Shown: positions 1 to 8,566 of the stretch, piece by piece
How positions within the stretch are numbered: position 1 is the stretch's first letter
Layout: every line of letters starts with the position of its first letter
Position numbers and translations under genes: made by a program
The notes under the pieces: model-generated
What the model was told of the DNA's origin: nothing
The model's database searches: none
Seen by the model: the letters and a program-made list of their open reading frames with translations, nothing else
Assembly (NCBI RefSeq): GCF_900102695.1
Contig: NZ_FMVW01000012.1
Coordinates: 1-64,000, forward strand
DNA: 64,000 bases
Direction: 5' to 3'
Origin: Afifella marina DSM 2698
GTDB taxonomy: Bacteria; Pseudomonadota; Alphaproteobacteria; Rhizobiales; Afifellaceae

Positions 1-35
1 GAAGGTCAGAGGTTCAAATCCTCTCCCCGCAACCA
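1..35 (+). tRNA. tRNA-Met (initiator, fMet), 3' part
   Basis: Only the 3' end lies in the window. A T-arm (AGAGG-TTCAAAT-CCTCT) is followed by the acceptor strand CCCCGCA and ACCA. The variable loop AAGGTC and the GCAACCA end match bacterial initiator tRNAs, where A72 cannot pair with C1. The anticodon is outside the window, so identity rests on the 3' half only. CCA is encoded. Confidence 0.85.
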
Positions 36-52
36 TATCAAAACAATCCCCC

Positions 53-80
53 AAAGCCCCGCACACCAAGCGGGGCTTTT
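53..80 (+). terminator. Rho-independent terminator of the tRNA
   Basis: A perfect 10-bp stem AAAGCCCCGC / GCGGGGCTTT with a 7-base loop ends in TTTT, 18 bases after the tRNA CCA end. Confidence 0.85.
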
Positions 81-488
81 GCGCGTTCTGGGGCCCAAAA
101 AGCGGCGCCCCGACAACGCAACAAAATACCCCGCCGGCCCGACCGCTATCCCCGATCCCGCCGCGGCCAGCGCGCAGGCCGCGATTCCGGCCCGTCAGGC
201 ATCGCGGTGGTCTGCCAGCGGGATTGACCCGGGAGGCGCCGCCCTTCTACACTTTCTGATCGCGAATATCGACGAAGTGAGACTTCAGAAAATGTGAAGG
301 GACGGATCCCGCCGGGCCGAGCCTGTGCAAGGTTTTGCTTCGGGACTCGCGACGCGCCTGGCGGGAAGCGACAGGTGATGGGGCCGGCTTTCAAGCGCCG
401 CTCGCGCGCTGAGGGGGAGGCGGAGCGTGGGGCTGCGTCGGGACCTGCCTTGAGCATTGGCTCAACGTAAGACGATGGATGGGTCGTG
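81..488. other. Intergenic stretch without a supported gene
   Basis: About 400 GC-rich bases between the tRNA terminator and the YiiX-like gene. Short open frames on both strands have no recognisable domain and no good ribosome binding site. I see no repeat, RNA motif or attachment site. Confidence 0.5.
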
Positions 489-1220
489 ATGACGACGAAG
501 CTGCGCCGATGTCTTTCCTTGGCCATTGCTGCTGCGGCGGCCATTGCGGCCGCGGCGCTGAGTTTCTCGGTCAGCGCCTTTGCAGAGTCAGGCGAGAGTG
601 TCGTCGAAAGGTACTTTTTCGACAAGATTCCGCCGAGCGGGGCGTTGATCTTCCAGCAGCGCGACGGCCTTGAAGGAACGGCTCTCAGCCTTGCGACGGA
701 GAGCCCCTACACGCATGTCGGGATCATCCGGATGACCGGTGGAGGCCCTTATGTCATGCAATCCTCGCCGGAGACGCTGGGCGTCGACGAAATGCCTCTG
801 GAGGACTTCATAGAGGCGGGCGTCGATCAGAAATTTGCGATCTATGTGACGAAGAAAGATTATCGGCCGGCCGGACAGCTGAACAGTCCCGCCTCGCTCG
901 CGGCCTATGATTATTACTACTTCCCGTACGATGACTTCTATCGGCCGGATTCGGAGGCGATTTACAGCGCGGAGCTGATTTTCAAGATCTTCCGGGATAT
1001 CGGTCATCCGATCGGACATCTGCGCAAGATCGCGGATCTGAACTTCGACACGGAGGCGGGGCGCCGGTTTCTCCTGAACGACTGGCGTGCGCGCCCCGAA
1101 TGCCAATCGGGAGGCATGTCCCGGCAAGCGTGCTGGGACCGCATCCAAGCCGAGGCGATCGTCACGCCGAAGGATCTGGCCGAAGACGGGAAGCTGAAAC
1201 TCTATATGACGACTTTTTAG
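489..1220 (+). CDS. YiiX-like permuted papain-fold (NlpC/P60 superfamily) secreted protein
   Basis: The 243-residue protein begins with Arg residues and an Ala-rich signal peptide (cleavage probably after AFA near residue 31), so it is exported. The mature part resembles the YiiX/YebB permuted NlpC/P60 fold: a 'GALIFQ' strand, a 'PYTHVGI' motif whose His (H76) is the family catalytic base, and the region equal to YiiX 'YCSE'. Here that region reads 'YSAEL', so the expected nucleophile Cys is Ser160. It may be a non-peptidase (lipid-binding or inactive) member. The ATG at 489 directly follows an in-frame GTG (486) that could also start it. It stands alone. Confidence 0.75.
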   Translation: MTTKLRRCLSLAIAAAAAIAAAALSFSVSAFAESGESVVERYFFDKIPPSGALIFQQRDGLEGTALSLATESPYTHVGIIRMTGGGPYVMQSSPETLGVDEMPLEDFIEAGVDQKFAIYVTKKDYRPAGQLNSPASLAAYDYYYFPYDDFYRPDSEAIYSAELIFKIFRDIGHPIGHLRKIADLNFDTEAGRRFLLNDWRARPECQSGGMSRQACWDRIQAEAIVTPKDLAEDGKLKLYMTTF

Positions 1221-1510
1221 ACGCCGGCGGAACGGGGGAACCCGGGGACGAGAGCCGGGGCGCGGTCTCCGATCCGGGTGCGCGGAGACACGACGGGCAT
1301 CAGAGGTTTCGGTGGTGGAGCGACCTGGGGCGTTTCACGGCTCGGAGGTGCTCTCCGAAGGCGCGATGTGGCCATCGGCAGCCCAAAACGCCCGGGCGTC
1401 CGTTCCGATTGCGCCCAATGACGGATCTTCGAGGGCCGGCATCGGATCGGAGCTTCGCCTTCAGGCGTCAGGGGCGAAGGCCCCCGGAGGCATTCTGAGA
1501 GCCTGCGGTC

Positions 1511-2371
1511 TCAGCTCGTTCCATGCTCTTGCGCAAGTGCGGTTTTCAAAGCCTCGATCGTGACGCGGATCCTTTCCACGGCCTTCATGTCGGAGTGAAC
1601 CACCAGCCAGATGTCGCGCCGGAAGACAGGTCCATCGTCGCTCACGGCGACAAGCATCCCGTCTTGTTCGGCCATGAAGTCTGGCAAGATCGCAATGCCG
1701 GCGCCCGCCTTTGCTGCTGCGAGCTGGATTTCCGCAGTGCTGGCGGTGAAGGCGATGGGTCTGCCTGCTGCGATTTCCCGAAGTCTCACCTCTTGCGGCG
1801 CGGTCGCCATGGACCCGTCATAGCCGATGAATGTCCGGTCAGGCTCCGGCGTCTCGTCCAGATAGGACCGGCTCGCATAGAGACGAAACGTCATCACCCC
1901 GAGTTTCGTGATCGTAAATTCGCCCGTTTCGGGGCGGCTCAGCCGGACGGCGATATCGGCCTCGCGTCTTTCCAGGGCGGAACTCCGAAACTCGCCGAGG
2001 AGCCTTATCTCCAGCTTGGGATGGCGTTTTCGCAAGGCTGCGAGCGGCGCGGCGAGCCGAGCGGTCGCGTAAGCCGGCGGTGCGCTGATGACGACTTCTC
2101 CGCTCAGTTCGGCGCGTGCTCCGGCCGCCGCGCGCGCAATCGCTTCGGCGCCCGATTCCATGGTCCGGGCGATGGCCGCGATCCGCTCGCCGTCCGGCGT
2201 CAGTGTCAGACGCCGGCCGCGCCGGTCGACCAGCTTGACCTGAAGATGCGCCTCGAGCGCGGCGATCCGGCGGGCGACCGTTGCATGCTCCACCCCGAGG
2301 ACGCGCGCAGCGCCTGCGAGACTGCCATGGGTGGCAAAAACCGAATAATGGCGCAGGTTCTCCCAATCCAT
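1511..2371 (-). CDS. LysR family transcriptional regulator
   Basis: A 286-residue protein with the usual LysR layout: N-terminal winged helix-turn-helix (about residues 3-62, 'GSLAGAARVLGVEHATVARRI') and a C-terminal periplasmic-binding-protein-like effector domain (about 90-280). It is divergent from a quinone oxidoreductase gene across 92 bp, the classical LysR arrangement, so that gene is the likely target. The inducer cannot be told from sequence. Confidence 0.9.
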   Translation of the reverse strand: MDWENLRHYSVFATHGSLAGAARVLGVEHATVARRIAALEAHLQVKLVDRRGRRLTLTPDGERIAAIARTMESGAEAIARAAAGARAELSGEVVISAPPAYATARLAAPLAALRKRHPKLEIRLLGEFRSSALERREADIAVRLSRPETGEFTITKLGVMTFRLYASRSYLDETPEPDRTFIGYDGSMATAPQEVRLREIAAGRPIAFTASTAEIQLAAAKAGAGIAILPDFMAEQDGMLVAVSDDGPVFRRDIWLVVHSDMKAVERIRVTIEALKTALAQEHGTS

Positions 2372-2414
2372 ATGTCAATATATTCACAGGCCGGGTGCAG
2401 AAAAAGGGAATTTT

Positions 2415-2429
2415 CTCACGCCGTGTGAG
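2415..2429. promoter_or_regulatory. Inverted repeat between LysR and qor, candidate operator
   Basis: CTCAC-GCCGT-GTGAG is a perfect 5-bp inverted repeat in the 92-bp divergent promoter region, 35 bases before the oxidoreductase start. It is a possible LysR site by position only; it does not fit the T-N11-A rule exactly. Confidence 0.35.
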
Positions 2430-2463
2430 CCGTCATCCTCGTGCCGAACAGATGGAGGCCCAG

Positions 2464-3426
2464 ATGGTGGATATTGAGGTTCGGATCGTAGCACCCGGCG
2501 AGCCGGAGATGCTTCAGGTGGTGGAGGCGGAGCCCAGGGCGCCGGGTCCCGGCGAGATTCGGCTGCGCCAGCATGCCATTGGCGTCAGTTTCATCGATAT
2601 CTATCACCGCCGGGGACTTTACCCGTTGCCGGCGCCGGGGATTCCCGGTGTCGAGGGTGCCGGGATCGTCGAGGCCATCGGGCCCGATGTCGAGGGACTT
2701 CGGGTCGGCGACCGCGTGGTCTATGCCGGCGTTCCCGGCGGCTACGCTTCAACGCGGCTCGTGCCCGCCTGGCGGGCCGTTCGGCTGCCGCCGGAGGTCC
2801 CTTTCGAGATTGCCGCGGCGTCGATGCTGCGTGGCCTGACCGCGCATATGTTGCTTACGGTCAGTCATCCGGTGCGGGACGGATCAGTCCTGCTCGTTCA
2901 TGCCGCCGCCGGCGGGCTCGGTGTGATGCTCACCCGCTGGGCCAAAACGCTCGGGGCCGTGGTGATCGGCACCGTCAGTACTGAAGAGAAGGCGGCTTTC
3001 GCCACAACCAATGGTGTCGATCACGTCATCGTCGGACGCACCGCCGATGTGGTGCGCGAAGTTCTGAACCTGACAGGTGGACAAGGCGCCGATTTCGCGA
3101 TCGATGGCATCGGTGGGGACATGCTGCGGCAATCGCTGCGGAGCGTGCGCCCCTTCGGTGCCGTCGCCAGCATCGGCTGGGTGGCGGGTCCGGTGCCTCC
3201 GATTGGGATCGATGAACTGGGAACGGCGACATTGGCGAAACCCAGCGTCATGGCCTATGCGGCCGATCAGGCGCGCTATCCGGAAGCCGCGAAGGCGGTC
3301 ATCGCGGCGTTTGGATCTGGGATCACCGCCGAGATCGGCGGGCAGTACCGGCTGAACGAGGCCGCGAAAGCGCATGCTGAACTCGAGGCCGGCCGCACGA
3401 CGGGCAGCCTGGTTCTTCTGCCGTGA
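2464..3426 (+). CDS. Zinc-independent quinone oxidoreductase (MDR superfamily, Qor-like)
   Basis: Predicted NADPH:quinone reductase of 320 residues, the normal size of the family. Visible are the N-terminal GroES-like domain (about 25-110, 'IPGVEGAGIVEAIG') and the Rossmann domain with 'HAAAGGLGVMLTRWA' for NADPH binding. The structural and catalytic zinc cysteines of alcohol dehydrogenases are absent, as in QOR. I chose the ATG at 2464 because GGAGG sits 5 bases upstream; the upstream ATG at 2452 lacks this. It is transcribed divergently from the LysR gene, which probably controls it. Confidence 0.9.
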   Translation: MVDIEVRIVAPGEPEMLQVVEAEPRAPGPGEIRLRQHAIGVSFIDIYHRRGLYPLPAPGIPGVEGAGIVEAIGPDVEGLRVGDRVVYAGVPGGYASTRLVPAWRAVRLPPEVPFEIAAASMLRGLTAHMLLTVSHPVRDGSVLLVHAAAGGLGVMLTRWAKTLGAVVIGTVSTEEKAAFATTNGVDHVIVGRTADVVREVLNLTGGQGADFAIDGIGGDMLRQSLRSVRPFGAVASIGWVAGPVPPIGIDELGTATLAKPSVMAYAADQARYPEAAKAVIAAFGSGITAEIGGQYRLNEAAKAHAELEAGRTTGSLVLLP

Positions 3427-3488
3427 GGGGCGTCTTGTCGGTCATCGGGCCCGCGACGGCGCGACGTTGACGGGCAGAGCGCCGGATA

Positions 3489-4094
3489 TCATCCCTCCGC
3501 GGAAAGGAGGGCAAAACCGACGGATGCCACCAGCATGACCGCAAAGACGACATTCACGGCGCGTCCGATTGCCGGGTCTGTCAGCATACGTGAGAAGATC
3601 GCACCAAAGGCGAGCCAGGCCGTGTTGACGATCACGATGACGAGCGCGAGTGCGGCGAGCTTGCAGACGGCATCGGCCGTGAGATCGTCCGCAATGACGG
3701 TGTGTCCCGCATAGACGGCTCCGATCGCGGCAAAAGCCTTCGGATTTGCGATCGCCAGACTGAAGCCTGGCACGAAGGCCGGCGCCTCCTCCGCGCGCGG
3801 CGCGAGCGGGCCGACGGGGGCCGTCGCGATTTTCCAGGCGAGATAGAGGATGTAGATCCCGGCGAGGATCGTCAGTGCGGTGAGGAAGACCGGCTGGGCC
3901 AGGATCAGGGTGGTCACGCCCGTCGCGATCATCACAAGGACGCCGGTCGTGCCCACGATGATGCCGACAAGGTAGCCGAGGCTGGCGCGAAAGCCGAAGG
4001 CCATGCCGAGCCCGGCAAGGCTCATCGTGGCGGGTCCGGGACTTCCCATGAGCGGAAGCGCCGCAAGCCAGAGCAGAACAAGGTCATTCGCCAT
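3489..4094 (-). CDS. LysE/RhtB family amino-acid exporter
   Basis: A 201-residue hydrophobic protein with about six membrane segments and the family motif 'GSPGPATM' near residue 16. LysE/RhtB proteins export amino acids or related metabolites from the cytoplasm. The ATG at 4094 lies inside the end of the upstream MFS gene (11-bp overlap), so the two are probably translationally coupled and share one transcript. Substrate unknown. Confidence 0.88.
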   Translation of the reverse strand: MANDLVLLWLAALPLMGSPGPATMSLAGLGMAFGFRASLGYLVGIIVGTTGVLVMIATGVTTLILAQPVFLTALTILAGIYILYLAWKIATAPVGPLAPRAEEAPAFVPGFSLAIANPKAFAAIGAVYAGHTVIADDLTADAVCKLAALALVIVIVNTAWLAFGAIFSRMLTDPAIGRAVNVVFAVMLVASVGFALLSAEG

Positions 4095-5379
4095 AGGCGA
4101 GGCCGATGCGGGGAGCCGCACGCTCCTGAACGAGAAGATGTGCGACGGCCGAGAGGACGCCAAGGCCGATCGCAAGATACCAGATCTGATCGTAACTTCC
4201 GTAGCGGTCGAAGAACAGGCCGCCGAGCCAGACCCCGGCAAAGCCGCCGAGCTGGTGGCTCAGGAACACGAAGCCGAACAGGGTTCCCATCGCGCGCGGG
4301 CCGAACATGGTCAAAACCAGTGCGCTCGTCAGCGGCACGGTCGACAGCCAGAGCCCGCCCATGACGAGCGCGAAGATCAAGACCGAAGCGGGCGTCACCG
4401 GCAGCGAGATGAAGATCAGGATGGCGAGCGCCCGGAGCGCGTAAATCGCGGCCAGCACATAGGGTTTCGGAAATCGGGTGCCGAGATGCGAGGCGAAGAG
4501 CGTGCCGAAGATGTTGGCGAAGCCGGCAAGGGCAAGCGCCTGGAGGCCGAGCGCCCGCAGCTCGGCTGCAGAGGCTGTCGAGACGCAGAAATTCTGCACG
4601 TAGTTCGGAAGGTGGGCGGTGATGAAGGCGAGATGGAAGCCGCAGACGAAGAAGCCGGCGCTGAGCAACGTATAGCTCGAATGTCCGAATGCCTTTCGGA
4701 CGGTCTGCGTGATCGAAGCGCTGTCGGCATCGTCGATCCTCGGACTGCCGTCGGCGACGTGTGCACGAAGAAACGGGATGCACAGGGCCATGGGGGCGAG
4801 GGCGAAGGTGACGACGACCAGCGTCATTCGCCAGTCGAGCCATTCGATCAGCCAGGAGACGAGAAGCGGCAGGACGACCTGTCCGGTCGACCCCATGGCG
4901 GAGGTGATGCCGAGATAGCGGCCGCGTTTTTCGACCGGCGCCGCCCGTCCGACGACGGCGAGGACGACCCCGAACGCCGTGCCGGAAATCCCCATGCCGA
5001 CGAGGAGGCCGGCGCCCAGATGCTGCGCCAGCGGCGTGGTGCCGACGACGGTCACCAGCATCCCGGCGACATAGCAGAGAAAGCCGAGCCACAGGGCGCG
5101 CCGGTCCCCGAACTTGTCGGCGATGATCCCGAAGCCCGGCTGCGCCAGGCCCCAGACGAGGTTCTGAATGGCGATCGACAGCGAGAAGACTTCGATGCTG
5201 CCACCGAACAGGTCGCTCGACAGGGGCTCGATGATGCCGCCGAAGACCGACCGCACGCCGAAAGCCAAGGCGAGGACGACGCTGCCGGCGAGCACGATGA
5301 TCAAGCTGCCGCGATTTTCATTGCCCCGATTGTCACGGGCGCGATTGTCACGGGCGATCGTCGTTCCATTTGCGGTCAT
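4084..5379 (-). CDS. MFS transporter
   Basis: A 431-residue protein with about 12 membrane helices. The loop between helices 2 and 3 reads 'GIIADKFGDRRALWLG', the MFS motif A. The first 24 residues are hydrophilic with an 'ARDNRARDNRGNENRG' near-repeat. It resembles monocarboxylate/oxalate-type or multidrug MFS carriers; the substrate is open. It is first gene of an operon with the LysE-type exporter. Its promoter region carries an 18-bp sequence also found upstream of the LysR gene at 6.2-7.1 kb, which suggests control by that regulator. Confidence 0.85.
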   Translation of the reverse strand: MTANGTTIARDNRARDNRGNENRGSLIIVLAGSVVLALAFGVRSVFGGIIEPLSSDLFGGSIEVFSLSIAIQNLVWGLAQPGFGIIADKFGDRRALWLGFLCYVAGMLVTVVGTTPLAQHLGAGLLVGMGISGTAFGVVLAVVGRAAPVEKRGRYLGITSAMGSTGQVVLPLLVSWLIEWLDWRMTLVVVTFALAPMALCIPFLRAHVADGSPRIDDADSASITQTVRKAFGHSSYTLLSAGFFVCGFHLAFITAHLPNYVQNFCVSTASAAELRALGLQALALAGFANIFGTLFASHLGTRFPKPYVLAAIYALRALAILIFISLPVTPASVLIFALVMGGLWLSTVPLTSALVLTMFGPRAMGTLFGFVFLSHQLGGFAGVWLGGLFFDRYGSYDQIWYLAIGLGVLSAVAHLLVQERAAPRIGLAYGE

Positions 5380-5466
5380 CTCGCGTCCGCCTTCCCTTTG
5401 TCGAACCGCGGGTGTGCAGGTTGATCCGCATATCGGGATTGACGGGAAAGCTAGCAGCGCCCTACA

Positions 5467-5486
5467 CTTTTGAATAACGAATATTC
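5467..5486 (-). promoter_or_regulatory. Shared LysR-type operator candidate upstream of the MFS gene
   Basis: The 18-mer CTTTTGAATAACGAATAT (5467-5484) recurs exactly, in inverted orientation, at 7135-7152 before a LysR gene. It contains the interrupted palindrome GAATA-ACGAA-TATTC (5472-5486). It lies 88 bp upstream of the MFS start. Confidence 0.6.
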
Positions 5487-5638
5487 ATGAACTGCGGATT
5501 TTGACTTCGTGAAGTATGTTAGGTCTTCCAGGTCGGCGCCAGGCGGTTGGGAAAAGCGACGTCCTGAGGGGGAGCGCCTTCACCGGAAAGCGATGCGGCA
5601 GAGGCTTCACCCGATACGAAAGACCCGGACGCTCCCGG

Positions 5639-6103
5639 TCATGAATGGTCGTTCTGCTGCAGGGTGAGGTCGGCGGCGAGACGGGCAATCCTGGCGACAT
5701 CGAGACTGAGGGCAAGTCCGGCGCCGTCCAGTTCGTCGAGGCGAAACCATCGCGCCTCAAGGGCGTCATCGCCGGCGACCGGTTCTCCGGCAAGGTGTTC
5801 GCAGAGGACTGCGATCAGCACGAAATGCCGGCGAAGCCGACCGTTGTCGTCGTGGTCGAAGGCATCGACCGCGGTGAAGACCTGACGCGCCTGCCCAGAA
5901 ATCCCCGTTTCCTCAAAGAGTTCGCGGACGGCGGCGGCCTCGATCGGCTCTCCGGCTTTGATCTTGCCGCCCGGAAAGCCCCAACGGCCGGCATCCGGCG
6001 GATTTGCCCGACGGACCAGAAGAATCCGTCCTTCGTGGAAGACGGCGGCGATCGTGGCGGCGATGGGGAGAGCCCCGGACGTGTGCTGTGTCGTTGGAGG
6101 CAT
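5639..6103 (-). CDS. Nudix hydrolase
   Basis: A 154-residue protein with a complete Nudix box (GGKIKAGE...RELFEETGI, about residues 42-65), in which the RExxEE glutamates bind Mg2+. Nudix enzymes cleave nucleoside diphosphates linked to another group; the size and spacing suit an ADP-ribose pyrophosphatase or MutT-like housekeeping enzyme, but specificity cannot be read. The start at 6103 has a GAGAG upstream; a longer in-frame version would begin at 6193 with low-complexity residues. It lies between the MFS operon and the LysR gene on the same strand. Confidence 0.88.
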   Translation of the reverse strand: MPPTTQHTSGALPIAATIAAVFHEGRILLVRRANPPDAGRWGFPGGKIKAGEPIEAAAVRELFEETGISGQARQVFTAVDAFDHDDNGRLRRHFVLIAVLCEHLAGEPVAGDDALEARWFRLDELDGAGLALSLDVARIARLAADLTLQQNDHS

Positions 6104-6235
6104 AAGATCTCTCGATCGAGGCGGGCAGAGGCAGCGAGACGGTGAGACCTCTCCCTTCGCCGGCATGATCCTTGGTGCGAGACGTCGATGCATCCGATCC
6201 GATGAGGCAGCACCAAACTCATCGGATCGCGGGTC

Positions 6236-7105
6236 TCAGGGCGCGACGCGGTCGATCGTTTCCCGGCGCAGCGCCTCGCAGAGATCGTGCGCGGCGGGCG
6301 TCGCGTTTTGCGACCTGAGCAGCCTCAGTTCGATCGCAGGCAGGCTCGGCAATCCGAGACCGTCGTCGGCACACACAATGTCGCCCGGCAGACCATGTGC
6401 GGTTCTGACCGCGATGCCGAGCTTCGAGCGCAGCGCACCCCAGATCCCGGGCAGGCTCGGTGTCGTCACCGACACGCGCCAGCGCCTGTCTGTCTTATCG
6501 AGCGCGGCGAGCGTCGCCTGCCGAAAGAGGCAGGGATGATCGAACATCACCAGCGGAATCCTGTCGGGCACCGCCTGGTCGGCCAGAGCTTCGTGCATGA
6601 GCCATCGCATCGGCAGGTTGCAGAGATGCTCTCCATCGCCGCCGGCGCCTTCCGGGAAAAAGACGATTGCTCCATCGAGACGTCCGGCCCGGATTTCGTC
6701 ACTCAGAGAATGGTTCGGACCGGCGCGGACCTCCACATGCGCTTCGCGATGATCCGCCGCGAACGAGGAGAGCGTCGCCGGCATGACATCGTCGAAGAAA
6801 TCCTGCGGCAGACCCAGGCGGACGGTCTCCGAGGTCACGGCCGCCCCCAATGTGCGCGCGGCTTCGTCATTGAGGGCGATGATCTGGCGGGCGTAGGCGG
6901 CGAGAGCTTCGCCGGCTTCGGTCGGAACCAGGCCTCTCCCCTTTCGGACGAAGAGCTGGGTGCCGGCCTGTTGCTCCAGCTTTTTGAGCTGCATGCTGAT
7001 CGCCGATTGCGACCGTCCGAGCTCGACCGCCGCCCGCGCGAAACTGCGCAACTCGATGCCGGCCACCACGGCGCGCAAAGCCTCGATATCGAAGGCAGGG
7101 TTCAC
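6236..7105 (-). CDS. LysR family transcriptional regulator
   Basis: A 289-residue regulator with an N-terminal HTH ('RSFARAAVELGRSQSAISMQLKKLE', split here as about residues 19-43) and a LysR substrate-binding domain from about residue 90. It lies between the MFS-LysE operon and the divergent RND efflux genes. The 18-bp sequence 30 bp upstream of its own start is repeated before the MFS gene, which points to autoregulation plus control of that exporter operon. Inducer unknown. Confidence 0.9.
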   Translation of the reverse strand: MNPAFDIEALRAVVAGIELRSFARAAVELGRSQSAISMQLKKLEQQAGTQLFVRKGRGLVPTEAGEALAAYARQIIALNDEAARTLGAAVTSETVRLGLPQDFFDDVMPATLSSFAADHREAHVEVRAGPNHSLSDEIRAGRLDGAIVFFPEGAGGDGEHLCNLPMRWLMHEALADQAVPDRIPLVMFDHPCLFRQATLAALDKTDRRWRVSVTTPSLPGIWGALRSKLGIAVRTAHGLPGDIVCADDGLGLPSLPAIELRLLRSQNATPAAHDLCEALRRETIDRVAP

Positions 7106-7130
7106 TTCTCGATTCCTGAATTGGACGTTT

Positions 7131-7152
7131 GAATATATTCGTTATTCAAAAG
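7131..7152 (-). promoter_or_regulatory. Shared LysR-type operator candidate upstream of the LysR gene
   Basis: ATATTCGTTATTCAAAAG (7135-7152) is the exact reverse complement of the 18-mer before the MFS gene. The palindrome here is two bases wider (GAATAACGAATATATTC on the minus strand). It lies about 30 bp before the LysR start, as expected for an autoregulatory site. Confidence 0.6.
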
Positions 7153-7393
7153 CGTAAGGTGTTGTCGGCTTCAACGTCAATCCCGATGGGCGGGAATTGC
7201 GCCTGCGCGGTCGCCCGGCAACCCTCAACAGCCTCGCAAGATGCGGCGGCTTTCTGCGGTCAGAACAGATCTCGATCCCAACCATCCGGTCGGCGAGGCC
7301 GGTGGCGTCTCCACGAAATCTCCACCGTTTCTCGACCGGGTGTCGAAGGGCGCATGCCAGTGAGGGGACCGGACCCCGAGACGGATATGTTGC

Positions 7394-8554
7394 ATGTCGC
7401 CCCGCCTTTCGATCATCGCCTTTGGCCTTTGCGCCGCCGGGCTGTCGTTGTTTCTGGTGCTTCGAGGCGAGGCGGGTTCGACGCTCGAAAGTGCATCCTC
7501 TGAGGCGCAGGGTCCGACGCAGGTCACCACGATGACGCTTGCGCCGGAGCGCGTCGTCTTGATCGACGAATTGCCCGGGCGCGTGGCCGCCTATCGCAGG
7601 GTCGAGATCCGGCCTCAGGTCGGCGGGATCATCAAGAAACGGTTTGCGGAAGGCGGGACGCAGGTCGAGGCGGGCGACATCCTGTTTGAAATCGATCCGG
7701 CCCTGCTTCTTGCCGATCGCGAAACCGCGCGAGCCGGCGTGACGCGTGCCGAAGGGGCGTTGGAGCATGCGCAGCGCGGCCTGAAACGCGCCGAAAAGCT
7801 CGTGGCGAGCAAAGCGACGAGCCGCAAGGATTACGAAGACGCCCTCAACGAGCTGACCATGGCGCAGGCCAATCTCGCCGAGGCGCGCGCGGTCTTTCAC
7901 CGGCGCCAGCTCGACCTCGATTTTGCCACCATAAGATCGCCGATCAAAGGCTATGTCGGGCGCACGCTCGCCGATGAGGGGGCTCTCGCATCGACTTCCA
8001 GTCAGACGGAACTCGCCGTGGTGCAGGAACTGGACCGCGTCTATGTCGATCTGCGCGTGCCGGCAACCAAGCTCGACGGATTGCAAAGGGCAGCGAGGCA
8101 GGGGCTCGGGCCGGTCGAGATCCTCGATGCGGAGGGCAGGCCGCATCCCCGTCCCGGCAAGCTCGTTTTGTCGGACGTGACGGTGGATACGGGAACCGGC
8201 AACACGACGGTCCGCGTCGAGGTGGAGAACCCCGGCTTGCGGCTCCTGCCTGGAATGTACGTTCGAGCAAGACTGCCGCGCGGGCTCCTGCCCGATGCGT
8301 TGCTGGTGCCGGAAGATGCCGTCGTGCGCAACGGTGCCGGCGAGGCGCAGATCGTGGTCGTCGCGGACGACGGGCGGGCGGAACGGCGCGATGTGGTCCT
8401 GGGCGACGCCATCGGCCGGCGTCTCGTCGTCACGTCCGGGCTGAAGGCCGGAGAAGCCATCGTCGTTCGCGGGCAGGACCGCGTGCAGGACGGGATGAGC
8501 GTGAAAAGGGTCGCCGCCACGCAAGCCGTCTCGCCGGCCACCGGCAAGCTCTAG
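7394..8554 (+). CDS. RND efflux periplasmic adaptor subunit (AcrA/MexE-like)
   Basis: Membrane-fusion protein of 386 residues that joins the inner-membrane pump to an outer-membrane channel. It starts with one hydrophobic segment, then a lipoyl/barrel-sandwich half ('VEIRPQVGGIIKKRFAEGGTQVEAGDILFEID'-type region, about 70-100), a coiled-coil hairpin (about 105-165), the second lipoyl half ('IRSPIKGYVG') and beta-barrel/membrane-proximal domains. No lipobox Cys is visible. The RND pump begins 12 bp after its stop. It is divergent from the LysR gene. Confidence 0.93.
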   Translation: MSPRLSIIAFGLCAAGLSLFLVLRGEAGSTLESASSEAQGPTQVTTMTLAPERVVLIDELPGRVAAYRRVEIRPQVGGIIKKRFAEGGTQVEAGDILFEIDPALLLADRETARAGVTRAEGALEHAQRGLKRAEKLVASKATSRKDYEDALNELTMAQANLAEARAVFHRRQLDLDFATIRSPIKGYVGRTLADEGALASTSSQTELAVVQELDRVYVDLRVPATKLDGLQRAARQGLGPVEILDAEGRPHPRPGKLVLSDVTVDTGTGNTTVRVEVENPGLRLLPGMYVRARLPRGLLPDALLVPEDAVVRNGAGEAQIVVVADDGRAERRDVVLGDAIGRRLVVTSGLKAGEAIVVRGQDRVQDGMSVKRVAATQAVSPATGKL

Positions 8555-8566
8555 AGATCAGATCCC

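Noticed and set aside
1-500. tRNA 3' end as an attachment site for an integrated element
   Set aside because: No integrase, no repeat of the tRNA 3' end and no mobile genes follow.
2371-2390. AATATATTC before the first LysR gene resembles part of the shared 18-bp operator of the second LysR
   Set aside because: Only nine AT-rich bases match and the palindrome GAATA...TATTC is not complete, so chance is a better explanation.
4003-5424. 473-residue plus-strand frame opposite the MFS gene
   Set aside because: It is a GC-rich antisense shadow, very rich in Glu, Arg, Asp and Gly, with no hydrophobic core; the minus-strand transporter has clear motifs.
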